Shown one piece after another: positions 1 to 12,200 of a DNA stretch of 64,000 nucleotides. The DNA lies in the NCBI GenBank assembly GCA_023055505.1, contig JALIRH010000035.1, forward strand, positions 6,182,748-6,246,747, given 5' to 3'. This DNA comes from Callipepla californica brunnescens (Eukaryota > Chordata > Aves > Galliformes > Odontophoridae). The notes under the pieces were generated by a model. The model was not told the DNA's origin, did no database searches, and worked only from the letters and a program-made list of their open reading frames with translations. A program made the position numbers and the translations under genes. Within the stretch, counting starts at the first letter, position 1, and the number at the start of each line of letters is the position of its first letter.

Positions 1-1689
1 TCATCCCTGACTTTTTTTTGGAGAAGTCCGTTTCAGTCATAGGTTGAAATAATTTAAGAAGCAGTGGGGAAAAGGAGAGTTTCCTAGTGAGTTTATGAGG
101 TGGAATAAAATAAAGCTAGTGTTGCAGTCTTAGGTGCAGAGCATCTGTTTTGTAAAGAAATAGCAGCTGTTTCCTTAAGGCAGTGGTAAGGGGGTAGCAA
201 TTCAAGTCATACCTATGAAATGCAGAACAATGAGTAAAGGCTACAGAATCAGAATGATTGTCCTCTGCAGTTTGTATGAAGGAAGATTTCACTGGTAGGT
301 ATAGGTTGGCTCAGTTCTGACTTCTTGTCTTTTCGATTAAAGCGTTCTCTGTTATCCTAACACCAGAACTATCAGTAAGCAGAAAACAGAAGAAATTGCA
401 ATTGCCTAGGTCAGGCAATCCTCTTGAAGTTCTGCAGTCCTTAACTGCTGAAGAACACCTTTGAAAGGATTTAATTAAGACCCCATTCGGAGAGCAGAGC
501 AAACTATTTTCTGTCAATCATTTCCTCCTTACATTAAGCAATATAAAATGACCAGAATGGGATGTTTGGTTGTAATGACCCACCCTTGCATTTCTCCTCC
601 AGGCTGAGAAAATCTGAAGTAATATGTGCAGTATGACTTGAGATTCTTTGTTTTCCTGTTGCCAGGTATTATAAAGCAAAAAGCAAAAAAACTGCCTAAC
701 ATTGTCTGATACTCCTTTTGAAAAAGCACATTAAGTTTTCTAAATAGAGTTAGCGTGGACTTAGAGCACAGGCTGTTAGGGTTTCTGTAAGATAGGCTAC
801 AGCTGGTGCTCTCTGGTTACTGTGTGGAAATAGGGAGTTTTCTCAGCAACTGTTTTGCCAGTGAATGGGCTCAGCACAAAGATCACAGACACCAAGTTAA
901 AGAAATACATTTACTTAAGTTTGAATCAGTGAGATAATAACTGAAATGAGACAGGAAGAATAACACAGAACAAGGCAATGCACCTAACTGTTACTGCGTG
1001 AGAACAGCAGTAGTGATACATCACCAACTGCCCTAATACTTTCCCACTATCCAGATCCACAGTCACTGGGAGAGCTCTGGTTGCAGTGAGAATTTTGATT
1101 TCCTTTCCCGGCAACTGGGAGGTCCTGCGCAGCGTGTCCACTTGTAGGTGAAGTCTCCAGGTTTGCTGATGGATGTTCCATCTCTTACATTGTCGAATGA
1201 ACAGTTTTATATGACAGTTAGGCAGAAACACCTGATTTCATTCTCCCTTTTGATTCCATTTCAAGTGGAGTTCCCCCCCATGGCTCAAGGGGGAACCAAG
1301 GAAAGTTGTGTTCTAGTAGGCCATGATGCTATGCTTCTAAGCAAGGAGAGACCAATGCTTTATCTAAGCTACATCTCTTGCCGTTGAGATGTTTTATCCA
1401 AGATGTGTACTTTGCTAAAAGTTGGATACTGATGACGTATATTGCCAGGCTTTGAGATTTGTCTAAAGGTCAACTTTGGTTTGGACTAGTAAAGGCCTTA
1501 GTACTTAAGGTTTGTTGTCTCTTGTTTCTACAGAAGGGCTACAGAAGGCTCATCGCTGCTGTGTGAAGGAGTATTATGTCTTGAGTCAAGTTTAGTTGTT
1601 GTAAAGCAAGCAAAGGCGGTGACAGAGCCTTTATTTGAGGTAGAGGCGCTACAGAAAGAGATGTTAGAAATAAGGGGAATGAACTCACC
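1..1689. other. no recognisable gene; upstream or intron sequence
   Basis: AT-rich unique sequence. I looked on both strands for the missing 5' coding exon(s) of C2CD2L and for exons of a divergent neighbour and recognised none. Short open frames here (for example 926-1231 on the - strand) have no convincing splice sites or family resemblance. The stretch may be intron 1 or the 5' flank of C2CD2L. Confidence 0.5.
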
Positions 1690-1930
1690 CCTCCCGGCGA
1701 CCGTTCGGTTAAGGAACGCAGCCGCCTCTCGTTCGGACACTGCGCGCCGGAGTGAAGGGAGCCGGGGAGGGGGGCGGGGGGGAGGGGCAACCCGCGCGGC
1801 TGTGAGCGGATCTGTGCTCCCGGAAGCACCGCCGGAAGCGCCGCCGAGGGGGAGGGGGCGGCTGGGCCTGGGCTGCCCCGCTCCGCTCGCTCAGATGCTC
1901 GTTCACGGGTTCAGGCCGTGACCAGGCAGT
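1690..1930. promoter_or_regulatory. CpG island, promoter-like
   Basis: A sharp island of GC- and CpG-rich DNA in AT-rich surroundings, with two CCGGAAGC (ETS-type) sites near 1820-1840, GGGGCGGG-like G/C boxes near 1770-1790 and 1850-1860, and CGCGC runs. It lies about 1.2 kb upstream of the first recognised C2CD2L exon. It does not itself encode the expected GC-rich first exon with membrane anchor. It could drive a non-coding or alternative first exon of C2CD2L, a leftward transcript, or both. Direction and target are inferred only. Confidence 0.5.
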
Positions 1931-3161
1931 CCCACTGCAGTTGTCAAAAGAAATTGATGCAATCAGCCTCGACAAGTATTGCAGAAATGTGAATGCAGAT
2001 GGTTTATTTGTAAAGGACTGCTTACACCCATGGCTGATAAATTTTTTACCTTCTAGATTATATTTCCTGCTTGTTAGAGATCTGGGAATCGGCTGACTAA
2101 AAATTTTACTTTTTCCAAATGTAAACTTTCTTGAGGCTTGTCATATATATATATATTGTGTCTGTCTGTTTTGAGGTATGCCAGTGACTCTGCCTGTAAA
2201 GTTAAGTGTTGCTTATTGCTGCAGATTTGTTTTGTTGGACCTGTCTGACTGCACTAGTGAGATACTTAGTCTCTCTTCATCTGGTTTTACTCTTTTTAAA
2301 TAAAGGAAAAAAGCAGGAAGAAAAAGTTCCAAAGTTTCATTGTGTTCCCTCTGCTTTTCTACTTCAAGGTCTCTGTATTCTGTGTGTGGCACCATGTTTT
2401 ACTCTTCCTTGGCCTTGTTAGGGTGACTTGGAAAGGCTGGCCTAATTTCTTGTTCTTTGCTACCTGCTGTAAGTGAAATTGTGCTTTGTTTTAGTGGAGA
2501 AATGGTGTGGCATCCAGCCTCTCTTTTCTCCCTTTGATTTAGTTTGTTAACACTATAAAACGGGAATGGGTGGTTATATCACTTTTCAGGCTCCAGTGAT
2601 GTCAGAGAACAGATGATTCAGTAGTGTTTTTAGGATGAGCTTATTCTATGACAGGGTTTAACGGGTAAAGTAGTTTGTTCCTGAGAGATTTTTTGAAAAA
2701 TGGGTTTTTTCACAAAGGTGTGGTAACCGTATCAGACATGATTAAAGGTTGAGATGTCCATCAAATTACACATTAAAGTACCTGCCTTTGTGGACTTATC
2801 TACTCCTTCTCCATAAACTGTCTTTGGTTATTTTCATTTATTGTTGTCAATTGATTGTATTTAATTATTAAATGTGGAGTAAATTCGAAGATTCCTCTTT
2901 CAAAATAAGGGTATTGTTCTGGTATCTAGAACAGTTTTGCATTATCACTCAGGCTTGCTTGTCTGAAATTAGTGTTTGTGATATTGGAGATACTGTTTGA
3001 TTTCTCGTGTGGACAAGCCAGAACTGCAGTGTGGGTGTGTCTGTGTGCTGGCTGGATTCATAGAACTGGATTAGAATGTCTCTGGGTCCCCTTGCATATC
3101 CTCTTTGAAACTACCTGGGGTACCTTGTCCACTGGGAATTAATGGAGTTCTCTTTTTGCAG
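1931..3161. other. non-coding, probably intron
   Basis: No exon recognised. It ends in the pyrimidine-rich acceptor (ttctctttttgcag) of the exon at 3162, so at least its right part is intron of C2CD2L. A short TA run lies near 2146-2160. Confidence 0.5.
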
Positions 3162-3257
3162 AGTTCAGTGCAGATCACATTTGAAGAGTGTCCTCAGTTA
3201 CCACCAGCAGCAGATATAAGCTGTGTGACGTGCAAGGGACAGTCGGGCCACAGCATG
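3162..3257 (+). CDS. C2CD2L: C2CD2L exon: SMP domain, part 1
   Basis: Phase 0 to 0, 32 codons. It starts after ttttgcag and ends before gtaagg. It encodes [15 protein letters not shown] and an [14 protein letters not shown] end, matching the conserved early SMP strand of the family. An AG two bases downstream is a possible alternative acceptor, but only 3162 keeps the frame. Confidence 0.93.
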
Positions 3258-6200
3258 GTAAGGCTTTGTTGTTCTGAATTGGGCCATGTGGGGTTGTTTC
3301 TCTGCAGTTGGTCTTCTATGGGGACTGTCAGTGTCCATGTTGTGGGGATGGTAAACCCTGCGGAAAGTTGTGGGCCAGGTCCATAACTGAGTTCAGAGAC
3401 TGCAGCAAAGGGTCTAGATGTTGGTGAGCTCTGTGAGAGCAGTGGATGAGGTTCATCTGATAAAGCTGAAATGTAGGAATGCAGAGCCTGAATATCACAG
3501 CACTGTGGTGTGGAGAAGAGAGCTGCTTTGTCACTGATAGATCTTTATTGGAGTCTTACATGGTACTTTTGCAGTGTGGAACTTGGGCTGACAGCCTGAT
3601 GTTTCTGTCTTGCCTTGATGGGTTAACCTTGCTTATTGCTTTTACAGATTTTGCCATCTCAAATCTGCATCTCACCAAGGATATAAAATTACCGATTTTC
3701 TTTTCTCTGTAGGTGCTCTGTTGTCATCTGTCAGCAGAAGCTGTGAAATTCCCTGTCTCTGTAACCCAGCAGTCTGCAGTTGCTGTTTCTGTGGACACAT
3801 ATCATGTCACTTTGGCTCTGCTGCAGGCTCAGGTAATAGTTGTAAAAGTTGGCTGGTTTGGTTGTTCTTTTACATAGCCCTATGCTAAAGGAGGAAGGGA
3901 GGACTTAATGTAGTGCAGCTGAAGGCGTTATTGTGCCAGAGAAAGAACCAAGGTATCACTATTGTCTGGTGGGGTACTAAATGTTTCCTGATGTGTTAGA
4001 AAACTAAATGTTTTCCGTGCTCAAAATCCTGTTTTCTGAGCATTGTTCTGCAGATCTTGGATATATAACATTATCATAATAAAGTCTAGGACCAGAGAGA
4101 TGATGTATGTCAGTGTTCTTATACTTGCTTTTTAAGGATCTGCTTAAAAACCAGAAGATCCAAAGAGTTCAAAACCCTTTGCAGTGCGATAAATAGGGAA
4201 AGATGCATCCTATGCATATGTACAAGTATTATTTTGTTCTGTTACTGGTGTGAAAATTAAATTTACTGTAAGGAATTGTTTGCTTGCTAGGATTCACCTC
4301 AGTACATTCACAAGAGTGTGATTCATTTTGTTTCTGTGTTGAATTTTGGAGACGGAGATGCTTTTTCCAGAAAAAGATACTGAAATTGCAGTGGGCAGTA
4401 GCTCTGCTGTTGCTTTCTGGTTTGATTTCTTTCTCTAGAATTTCATTATTCCCTTGAGCAGAAGGATTTCTTACTCTTGGTATCTTGCTTGGATGCTTAC
4501 TCTTTGGTGCTATCAGAAGAGGTGGCAGAATTATGAGCAATTCCACAGTCTGAGGCCAATCCCATGTTAATGCTGATATTGCAGTTGGAAAATTGTTTTA
4601 GAATGCCTTTGCTCTCAAAAGCCTTAATACGTTTTTCCATGTAGGTTTATCAGGTCATGCTAATTTGTTCTTGTGACTCTTAATTCCTTTTGAATATCTC
4701 CTTTCCTTCCTCAGTGTTTAGTATGCCTGCTGCTGATCTCATTGTGGCTATTAATTGCCCTCATTTTTCATCTTTGCTCAGCCTGTAGGAGCCATTTTGA
4801 ATCTGTTCAAATTGCTTCTCTGCTCGTTGGAATTTTGTAGGTCTCCGTGTCTGTTGAAGTTCTGATTTTTGTACGTCTGATGGTCAGAATACTTCAAGTG
4901 CCGCTGTCCCTAATTTATCTTGCCTTTTCTGTAAACCTCTTGGCAGTTGATTATCTGGTTACCACGTCCCAGGTCTGTTACTTTCAACTGAAGACCTTGT
5001 GTACTCCTGGTAAATAAATGTTCAAAAGCTGTTTGTCTTTTAGTTACTTTTGTTGAACTGTGTTAAATTTAGATTTCATTCCACTGTTTTTACTAGAGAT
5101 CTCGAGTTGGGAGTTCTTCCTGTGTCATTTCATTTGTCTGTTGTATTAATGATGCCTTTATTTTGTACGGATGTGGAACTTTTCAACTGAACTACAGAAT
5201 ACTGTACAGGCTGTGTTGTTGTAGCAGACTGTTGGTGACCTGAATGAGCTTGCAGACCAAAGATGATTTCCTAGAGACTTAGAAGTGGCTCTACTTATGT
5301 TTGACAGTGGTTAATGATGTAACTCCACAAATATCCTGTATTAGTACCCAACTTGCTGTGTCAGATTGTCTTGAAGGCTTTTTGTTCAGATGAAGAAATC
5401 AGATTTTATCTTTTTCTTTTGATGGCATCTAGGCATCCAAAGGAGGTGAGCAAGCTGGATATGGAGTGATGAAGGTTGTGCCACTAGTTACTATAAGAGG
5501 CCCAGGACCACCTATGTTCTTCTTTGCTTTTTTTTACTGCTGCACTAATGGGGAGGACCTTTCAGTTTCTCAGGGTGAAGCAAGGCAAGAAACACCAAAT
5601 GAAAACAGCATTTTTGACTGTGTGTTTGTTCTGGGCCAGGTGGAGATCCACTTGGAGGAGATACAGAATCAGGGTCTCTTGGTGTCATGGACATTCAAGG
5701 ACAGACCAGACTTAAATCTGTCAGTTCTTCCAAGACTTCAGCCTTGTGAGGTAAGCGAACGGGAAGGCTAGACTCAAGCAGAGGAAGGGTGGGTAGGGGC
5801 AGAAACAGTGCCTGGTCATGAAGAAGGGAGAGTTCGGCAGCTTGCTGTGGTGGCCCCTTTAGAGCGAAGGGGGGAATTCTTTCATTCTGGAGACAATACT
5901 AGCTCAGCTATGCTAAAGGGGTGCATTCCTAAAGATAGCTAGGCAGTTCTGATACCTGCTCTCTTGAGTTTTGCGTAACATCTGAACTCTGAATAGAGTG
6001 CACGTAGCTCAAAATGCTTTCTGTCTGTGTGGGTTCTGTTCCTCTTGCCAACTGCAGAACTGCAAAATGGAGTATTTTATTTTACTTTTTGGACTTGTAA
6101 AGTGTTGAGAACCCAAGAGTATTTGTGGCTTGATGAGCTGAACACAGATGTGCTTGCAACTCAGGGTTTTTTGTTGTTGTTAGTTTTATTGACATCCTTG

Positions 6201-9200
6201 TCTTATCCGTAGTGGATGTAGGAATTCGGCTCTTATGAAAGTGCTGTAGTATCATTACGTGAGGTGGCAAGGATGTGGCAAGGCCTAAAACCTTTATTGT
6301 CAAAATTTGCAGTGGGGAGATTATGGATGTGAAGGGTCAGTTTGTCTTGCTTATATGGCCTTTTTTTGCCATTAACTGTTACAGAAAGATGAAGCACTGG
6401 GAAGGAGATGTAGAGCATAGAGGAAGAGTACGTGGGCGAGTATTTCTGGGAGAGGGGCTGCTTAGTGTCATGGAGACTTGAGAGGCAGTTGGAGGTATAT
6501 AAGCAGAAGAAAAAATTGTCTGCCTCTGTATGATATTCCTGCATTTCCTTTGGATTTGTGGAGAGAAGAATGAAGGGAGAGCGGATCTGTCTACCATAAA
6601 GGACCTAATCGAGGATACTATTGTCAGTACACAGCCAGCCATGATGGTGAATCTGAAGGCTTGCACAGCAGGAACTGGCACAGTAAGGTTCTCTTCCTCT
6701 AACATTCTCGTGCCTTGAACACTGCCCTGAAGTGCTTCAGAGGGGCTGATGAGACACAAGAATTCAAGGGGGCTGAGGCTCATTTCTAGACAGCAGTCAC
6801 ATCCTTAACAATTGGGGTTCTGTGGCGCAGGGAGTGGGGGGACTTAGTGGGACAGACCTTTGGCAGTATAGTCCTAGCTGAGTGCGCATTGTCTTTGGTT
6901 CCCCCTTCTAGTAGTCAGAAAGCCCGTTCCTATCTGTCTCTTTTCCCGTCTACCCTAAATTTCATGTCTGAAATGACATGGGGGCCCACCAGAGGTTGAT
7001 AGCTTGTGGAACCTGCACTACCTCTGGATGGCTTTGTGGATATTCCCATGAGGAGCATGTGTGAGGTGGAAGCACAAAAGGAAATGGTAAGTCATCAGTC
7101 TTTCTCTCACGGTTCTTCAGGTATCCAGCAGTAAGGTGACCCAAGAGACTCCATATGGTGTAGTAGCAGCCCCTCAGGGTTCAAAGCTGTTGCTCCGGAA
7201 TCTTCGTGTGCTGAACTTAGGCTCACAGAGGAATGGAGGTAAGTGTGAAAACATTGCTAATCTCAACCAGTGTAAGTGTGGAGATAGCAAGGTTAAAGAA
7301 AGTGGACATTTGTCTTGAAGAAGAAGAAAAATGTGTGTGTGTCTACTGAGCTCTGCTTTGCATTTACAGGTGTGCATGTGCTCTCTTTCTCTGTTGCAGG
7401 AATTGGGGAGGTATGCTGTGTTGCAGAACTAGACAGTCCCCCACAGCAGAAATGGACAAGACCAGTGAGAGCTGGTAGCACTGGTACTGCTGCAGAGCTG
7501 GAGTGGAATGAAGAACTCTCTCTGTAAGTGTCTGCTTCCCTCACAGCAGTTGCAGTAAGGGCAGGCTAGCACGATCTCTGAAGTGTCCTTACCTCTCTGC
7601 AGTAACTGATGAGGACAGTGTGTGGAGGTGAATGTCTGCACTGCAGGGTGGTATGTGTTTGTGCTGCTGGTGTGCCGGGCTGCAAATACTAGTGATCAGC
7701 CCCAACTTGCATACATAATTCCTGCTTCCGTGTGTGGTGCGTTTTAACTGGGTGGGCAGTAGTGCTGATCGTGTGGAGTGCAGGGGCAGGAGCGCTTAGC
7801 CTTCTAGACGGATCATTTTGTTAACTTGCTTTGGAAACTTCTGTGGCCTGGCATGGGACATTAACTTAAATTCTCCTCACCTTGCTGCTCCTTTTCGAGG
7901 CCTCCAAAACAAGACACGCATTCTGGAGCTTTTAGAAGGGTGATTTAAGGAAAGGAAAATATTAAATGAACTTGTTTACTCTGTGGCAGTTCTTCAAAGA
8001 CTGCTTAATACCAGTTCTTCTGTCTCTATTTCAACAGTGAGTTAGGACCCAGAAGCAAGGAGCTGAAGCTGCGGGTGCTGGGGAACAGTGGCAAAGGGGA
8101 AGGTAAGTATGGGCAGCCATAAAATGGATTCTAGGATGTGGTGACAAAACTGCCTAAGGAATTTGCTATGCTTTGAGGCCATGGTTTGTCTGTGTTGGAA
8201 TGATACGTTATAAATTTTGCAAAGGATTTTTGTATCAAACTATATTATAGAGTCTGTGTGTGAAGAAACTCTCGAGTCTGTTGTCCTTTGTTAAAGGGTT
8301 CTATGACCTGCACTTTCTTACCTGGAAGCAGTGAGAGGAATGCAGAGATTTGCCCATGTATGCTGAAAGAACAGTGCAGAGGTTTTTAGTTCTTTTTGAC
8401 TGGTACTCAGACTACAGATAATTGCGGCAACTATAATTGATGGAGGCTACAAAAAGACAACTTGTCTAATGTTTCTTTTGTGGATCAACAAAGCAGAGCC
8501 TCCTCTGCTGAATCTGGGAACTGCTGCAGTCGAGGGGATCTGCTTGATGTCCCCTGGGTCTAGTTTCCAAAAGCAGACAGAGTTTGGGAAAGGTCTGAGG
8601 TGCTGAGAATTTGCATGGTGTTTTGTTTTCCTCTTTCCTTTTGCAGGTGTGCTACTGGCACATACTACTCTTTTGCTTGATTCTTTGGGCAAACAGCCCT
8701 CTGGGAGGCAAGTCTGCTCACTGGCCGTAGGAGCTGGGCAGCCACTGGCAGCTGAAGCTACCATTGTATTGGAGGTGAGCTGGTGACTTCATAAGCTCTG
8801 TGAATGCATGTTCTAGAAATATTTGTAATGTGAGACCCTTGCAGGATCACCCAAAGTGATTAGGTCTGAGCCTGCTGGAGGGGACTTATAGACCTCTAGG
8901 CTGAGAATGAGTCACCTCTCCATTAGTCCCTGAGCTTTCCTTCCATTCCACTGACACTGCAGCGAGGATGGCTCCTTGGTGCCCGGAGTGGTAGCTTTTG
9001 TCATTTGTATGCCTGCCTTTCATTCTGGGAGGAGGACTGTCCCTTCTGAGCTGTATTTTACTCTGTAGCTTTTATACCAGGATTCTTCTGCATCTCTGAA
9101 TACTCAGCATGCCACGTCTCTGCATACCAGCATCACCCCCACCAAGAAAGTTGAGATGGACCGGACCATCATGCCTGATGGCACCATTGTGACTACTGTC

Positions 9201-12200
9201 ACCACAATTCAGTCCCGACCCAAGGTGGACTGTAAGCTGGGTGAGGCTGCACTGAAATAGGAGTCTTGTTCAGGTAGCTGTTCAGCCATTGAATGTTGTC
9301 TTTGCTGTGGACTTGCACCTTAACTATGAGGTGGGTGGATGGTGCATTTGGTTTGTAGGGTACTGTTTTGTGGCTGTCTGGAGACTAGTAGGTAGCATTA
9401 AGGGGTGGGAATTGACTGATTTATGTATGGTGGTGCTGCGTGACTCCTGCGTGATGCTGGACTAAACATTTTGGCTTTCTTACTGTATTTTCTTCTCTGC
9501 TAAATGGGTTTTGCTCTACGTACTGAATACAGGCCTGAAAGCCTGTTGACCTTGCTTACCAGTGGTTGTTGCTGCTCACGGTCTCGGTCTGATGCCTTGG
9601 AATGTAGTGCTAGATATTTAGTGAGGTAGGGCTGGGAAACAGAACAGAACAAACAAGGACTAGTGAAAGGGCTGTTTTGTGTGTCAGTCCAATAGTCACC
9701 TTACCACTTAACTGCTGCAAAACTTCATATTGGCGGCCTCTGCAGATGGGGTGTGTGTATGACGCTGTGTGTAGGGGGCCATGAGTAAGTGATGAAGCTG
9801 CCTGAATTTCATGTCCACTTACTTTTGTCTCCGCCTCTCCTTTGCTATGAAGACTCACCTTCGAGGTCACCATCCAAGGTGGAAGTGACGGAAAAGAAGA
9901 CAACAGTGCTTTTGGAAAGCAGCTGTCGTCACAGCTCCTTGCCCAGCAATAGCAGTAAGTGCTTGCAAAGCAGGGACTCTTAGTAGAGCAGTGATGTTCC
10001 TTAGCCTGTCTCAGAAAGCAGCTGTCTGAATGAGGGTTGCTGAACTCATCTGCGTTGGCTGCAGAAGAGAAAGTCCAAGTACCTAACCAGAAAAGAGGAT
10101 AAGGGCTGGGGAGGAGTGGAAACAGGCAAAAGAAAAGCCACTGTGGCTGTCCCATCCATTAGTCTGGATGTTTCCTTGCCTGACAAGAACATCTGCAAGG
10201 TATCTGAATCCAAAGAGATTTGCTTACGCTGTATCTCTGTACTTGGTGTTTCTGATTGTCTCTGGGACAGGGGGTTCTGGCTCCTTGGATGCTTTGCGGC
10301 CAAAGCTGCATTACCTCTTCTAGGACTTCAGAAGTTCTTTCTAAGCGGGAAAAGGGAAGGGTATTAACAGGTGCCTAAAGGAGATAAGAACTCCTGTTAA
10401 TTTGTTTGAGCAAATCTATAATGAATACTATTGTATTGTCTATTGTAACACACATGCAGTAGCCCATTAAAAGCATCATGGTTAGTAAGCAATCTCTTGC
10501 CTGTGCCAAAGGATGCTACTTAAAGTGTTGGTATCTTTCTTGTGCTCAGGGGACAGCCAGATGCCCAATGGCTTGGATCCGGTGGCTGAGACGGCAATCA
10601 GGCAGCTAACTGAGACAAATAACAAGCCTGCCAAGAAGACCCCAACAAAACGTAGCACGCTGATCATCTCAGGAGTTTCCAAGGTGTCTGGCAGTTAGAG
10701 GTCTCAATTTTCAGTCTGGGAGGTTGTTTCTAGGGATGCATGTGTGAAACCACCCTGTCCTGTCCTGGGAATGGTGAGGAAAGATCCCAGCGCAGAGGAC
10801 TTGCCCAGCACAGCCATTTTGCTGCTTTTTTGTAGCGTGTCCTTATTTCCCAGCGAGCATCGAGGGTGCCTTGTTGGTCTGTAGGGCAGCTTCCATGGGA
10901 AGTTCACAAAACATGGCAGGGGAAAGGGAAGCTGTTGCTGTTGCCAGTTGGGAAACCTCATGGAGAATCTGAGTTATCCTTGAACTTTCTTACGGGAGTG
11001 AGGAAAATATTGCAAAATGCAATGGAATTAGGTATCTTCCAGTGTGTTTTGCCAAAATAGTAAGTGACCATTGTACTTCTGTGCTTTCTAGCACTGATGA
11101 GCAAAACTGGAGATTAATGCAACCCTTCATACCTTGCTGTCCTATCTGACCCTCTAACCCCCTCCAGGTACCTCTTGCTCAAGATGAAATGGCACTTTCT
11201 CTGGGTTATGCTGCGTCCATGGAGGCCACAATGTATGGGGATACAGTGGCAGCGTGTGCACCTGACCAGGTGTGTGATTCCCCTGAGTCGTCACAGCTGC
11301 TGGAAGCATTGCCATCAGAACAAAGAGCCAGTCAGGAGCTAGATGAGACAACGCGATCAGACATCTCTGAGAGACCATCTGTGGAAGACGTTGAGTCTGA
11401 AACTGGCTCCACAGGAGCCCTTGAGACCAGGAGCTTGAAAGATCACAAAGGTGAGGGTGAGCTGTTGACCAGTAGCTAACGTCAGCTTGTTGTCCCTGAG
11501 GAGTAAGTGAGACCTTTGCAGCTTGTGTATTCCCAATACATTGTTTTGGCCTCTGGGTTTGCAGATCAGACATATATCTGTAAATAGTGCTTCTTCCTCT
11601 GAATTCTGCTGCTGTGCTGCAGAAATAGAGTCTGTGTAACTGATTTTGTGAACCTTGATACACTCTGTTTTCTCCGTTACCATCAAAGTAGCTAGCACTT
11701 CTGATCTGCAGTGCTGTAGGATGTCCCTGCAAACTCCCTGGTGAAGGGCAGGTCTGCCATGACTGAGCTGCTTTTCTGGAATATCCAGGTTTGTGTTAGT
11801 TGGGCAGACTGCATGCCTTGGATTTGTTTGTTTGAAGTCGTGATTGTTTCAGCTAGCTACAAATTACCTAAACAAAGGTGAGCCAAAAATCTGTTTTTCA
11901 GAACTGTGCCGGTCTTTTGTTTGCATGTCAGGTAAAAAGATACGTGACACAGATGCACAAGAGACCTGCCGAGTTGGGAAAAGAAGGAAGAGAGAGAAAG
12001 CAGCCCCCCCTCTATCTACAGAAAATGCTGTTGTAGCACTGAATAATGGGATTGGATATGCCTTTGTGTGCACCCTGGGGCTGCCAGTGATCAGCATTTT
12101 TGTCCTGTCCTGCCTTTGTATGTCTTCTGGAGCCATCGCTATTCTTTTTTTTCCATACTTGGGCATCTTGTGAAACTGCAAGCAGTTGTGCTGAGAGATT

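Noticed and set aside
926..1231. - strand open frame with exon-like stretch around 1020-1190
   Set aside because: No convincing acceptor or donor and no recognised protein family.
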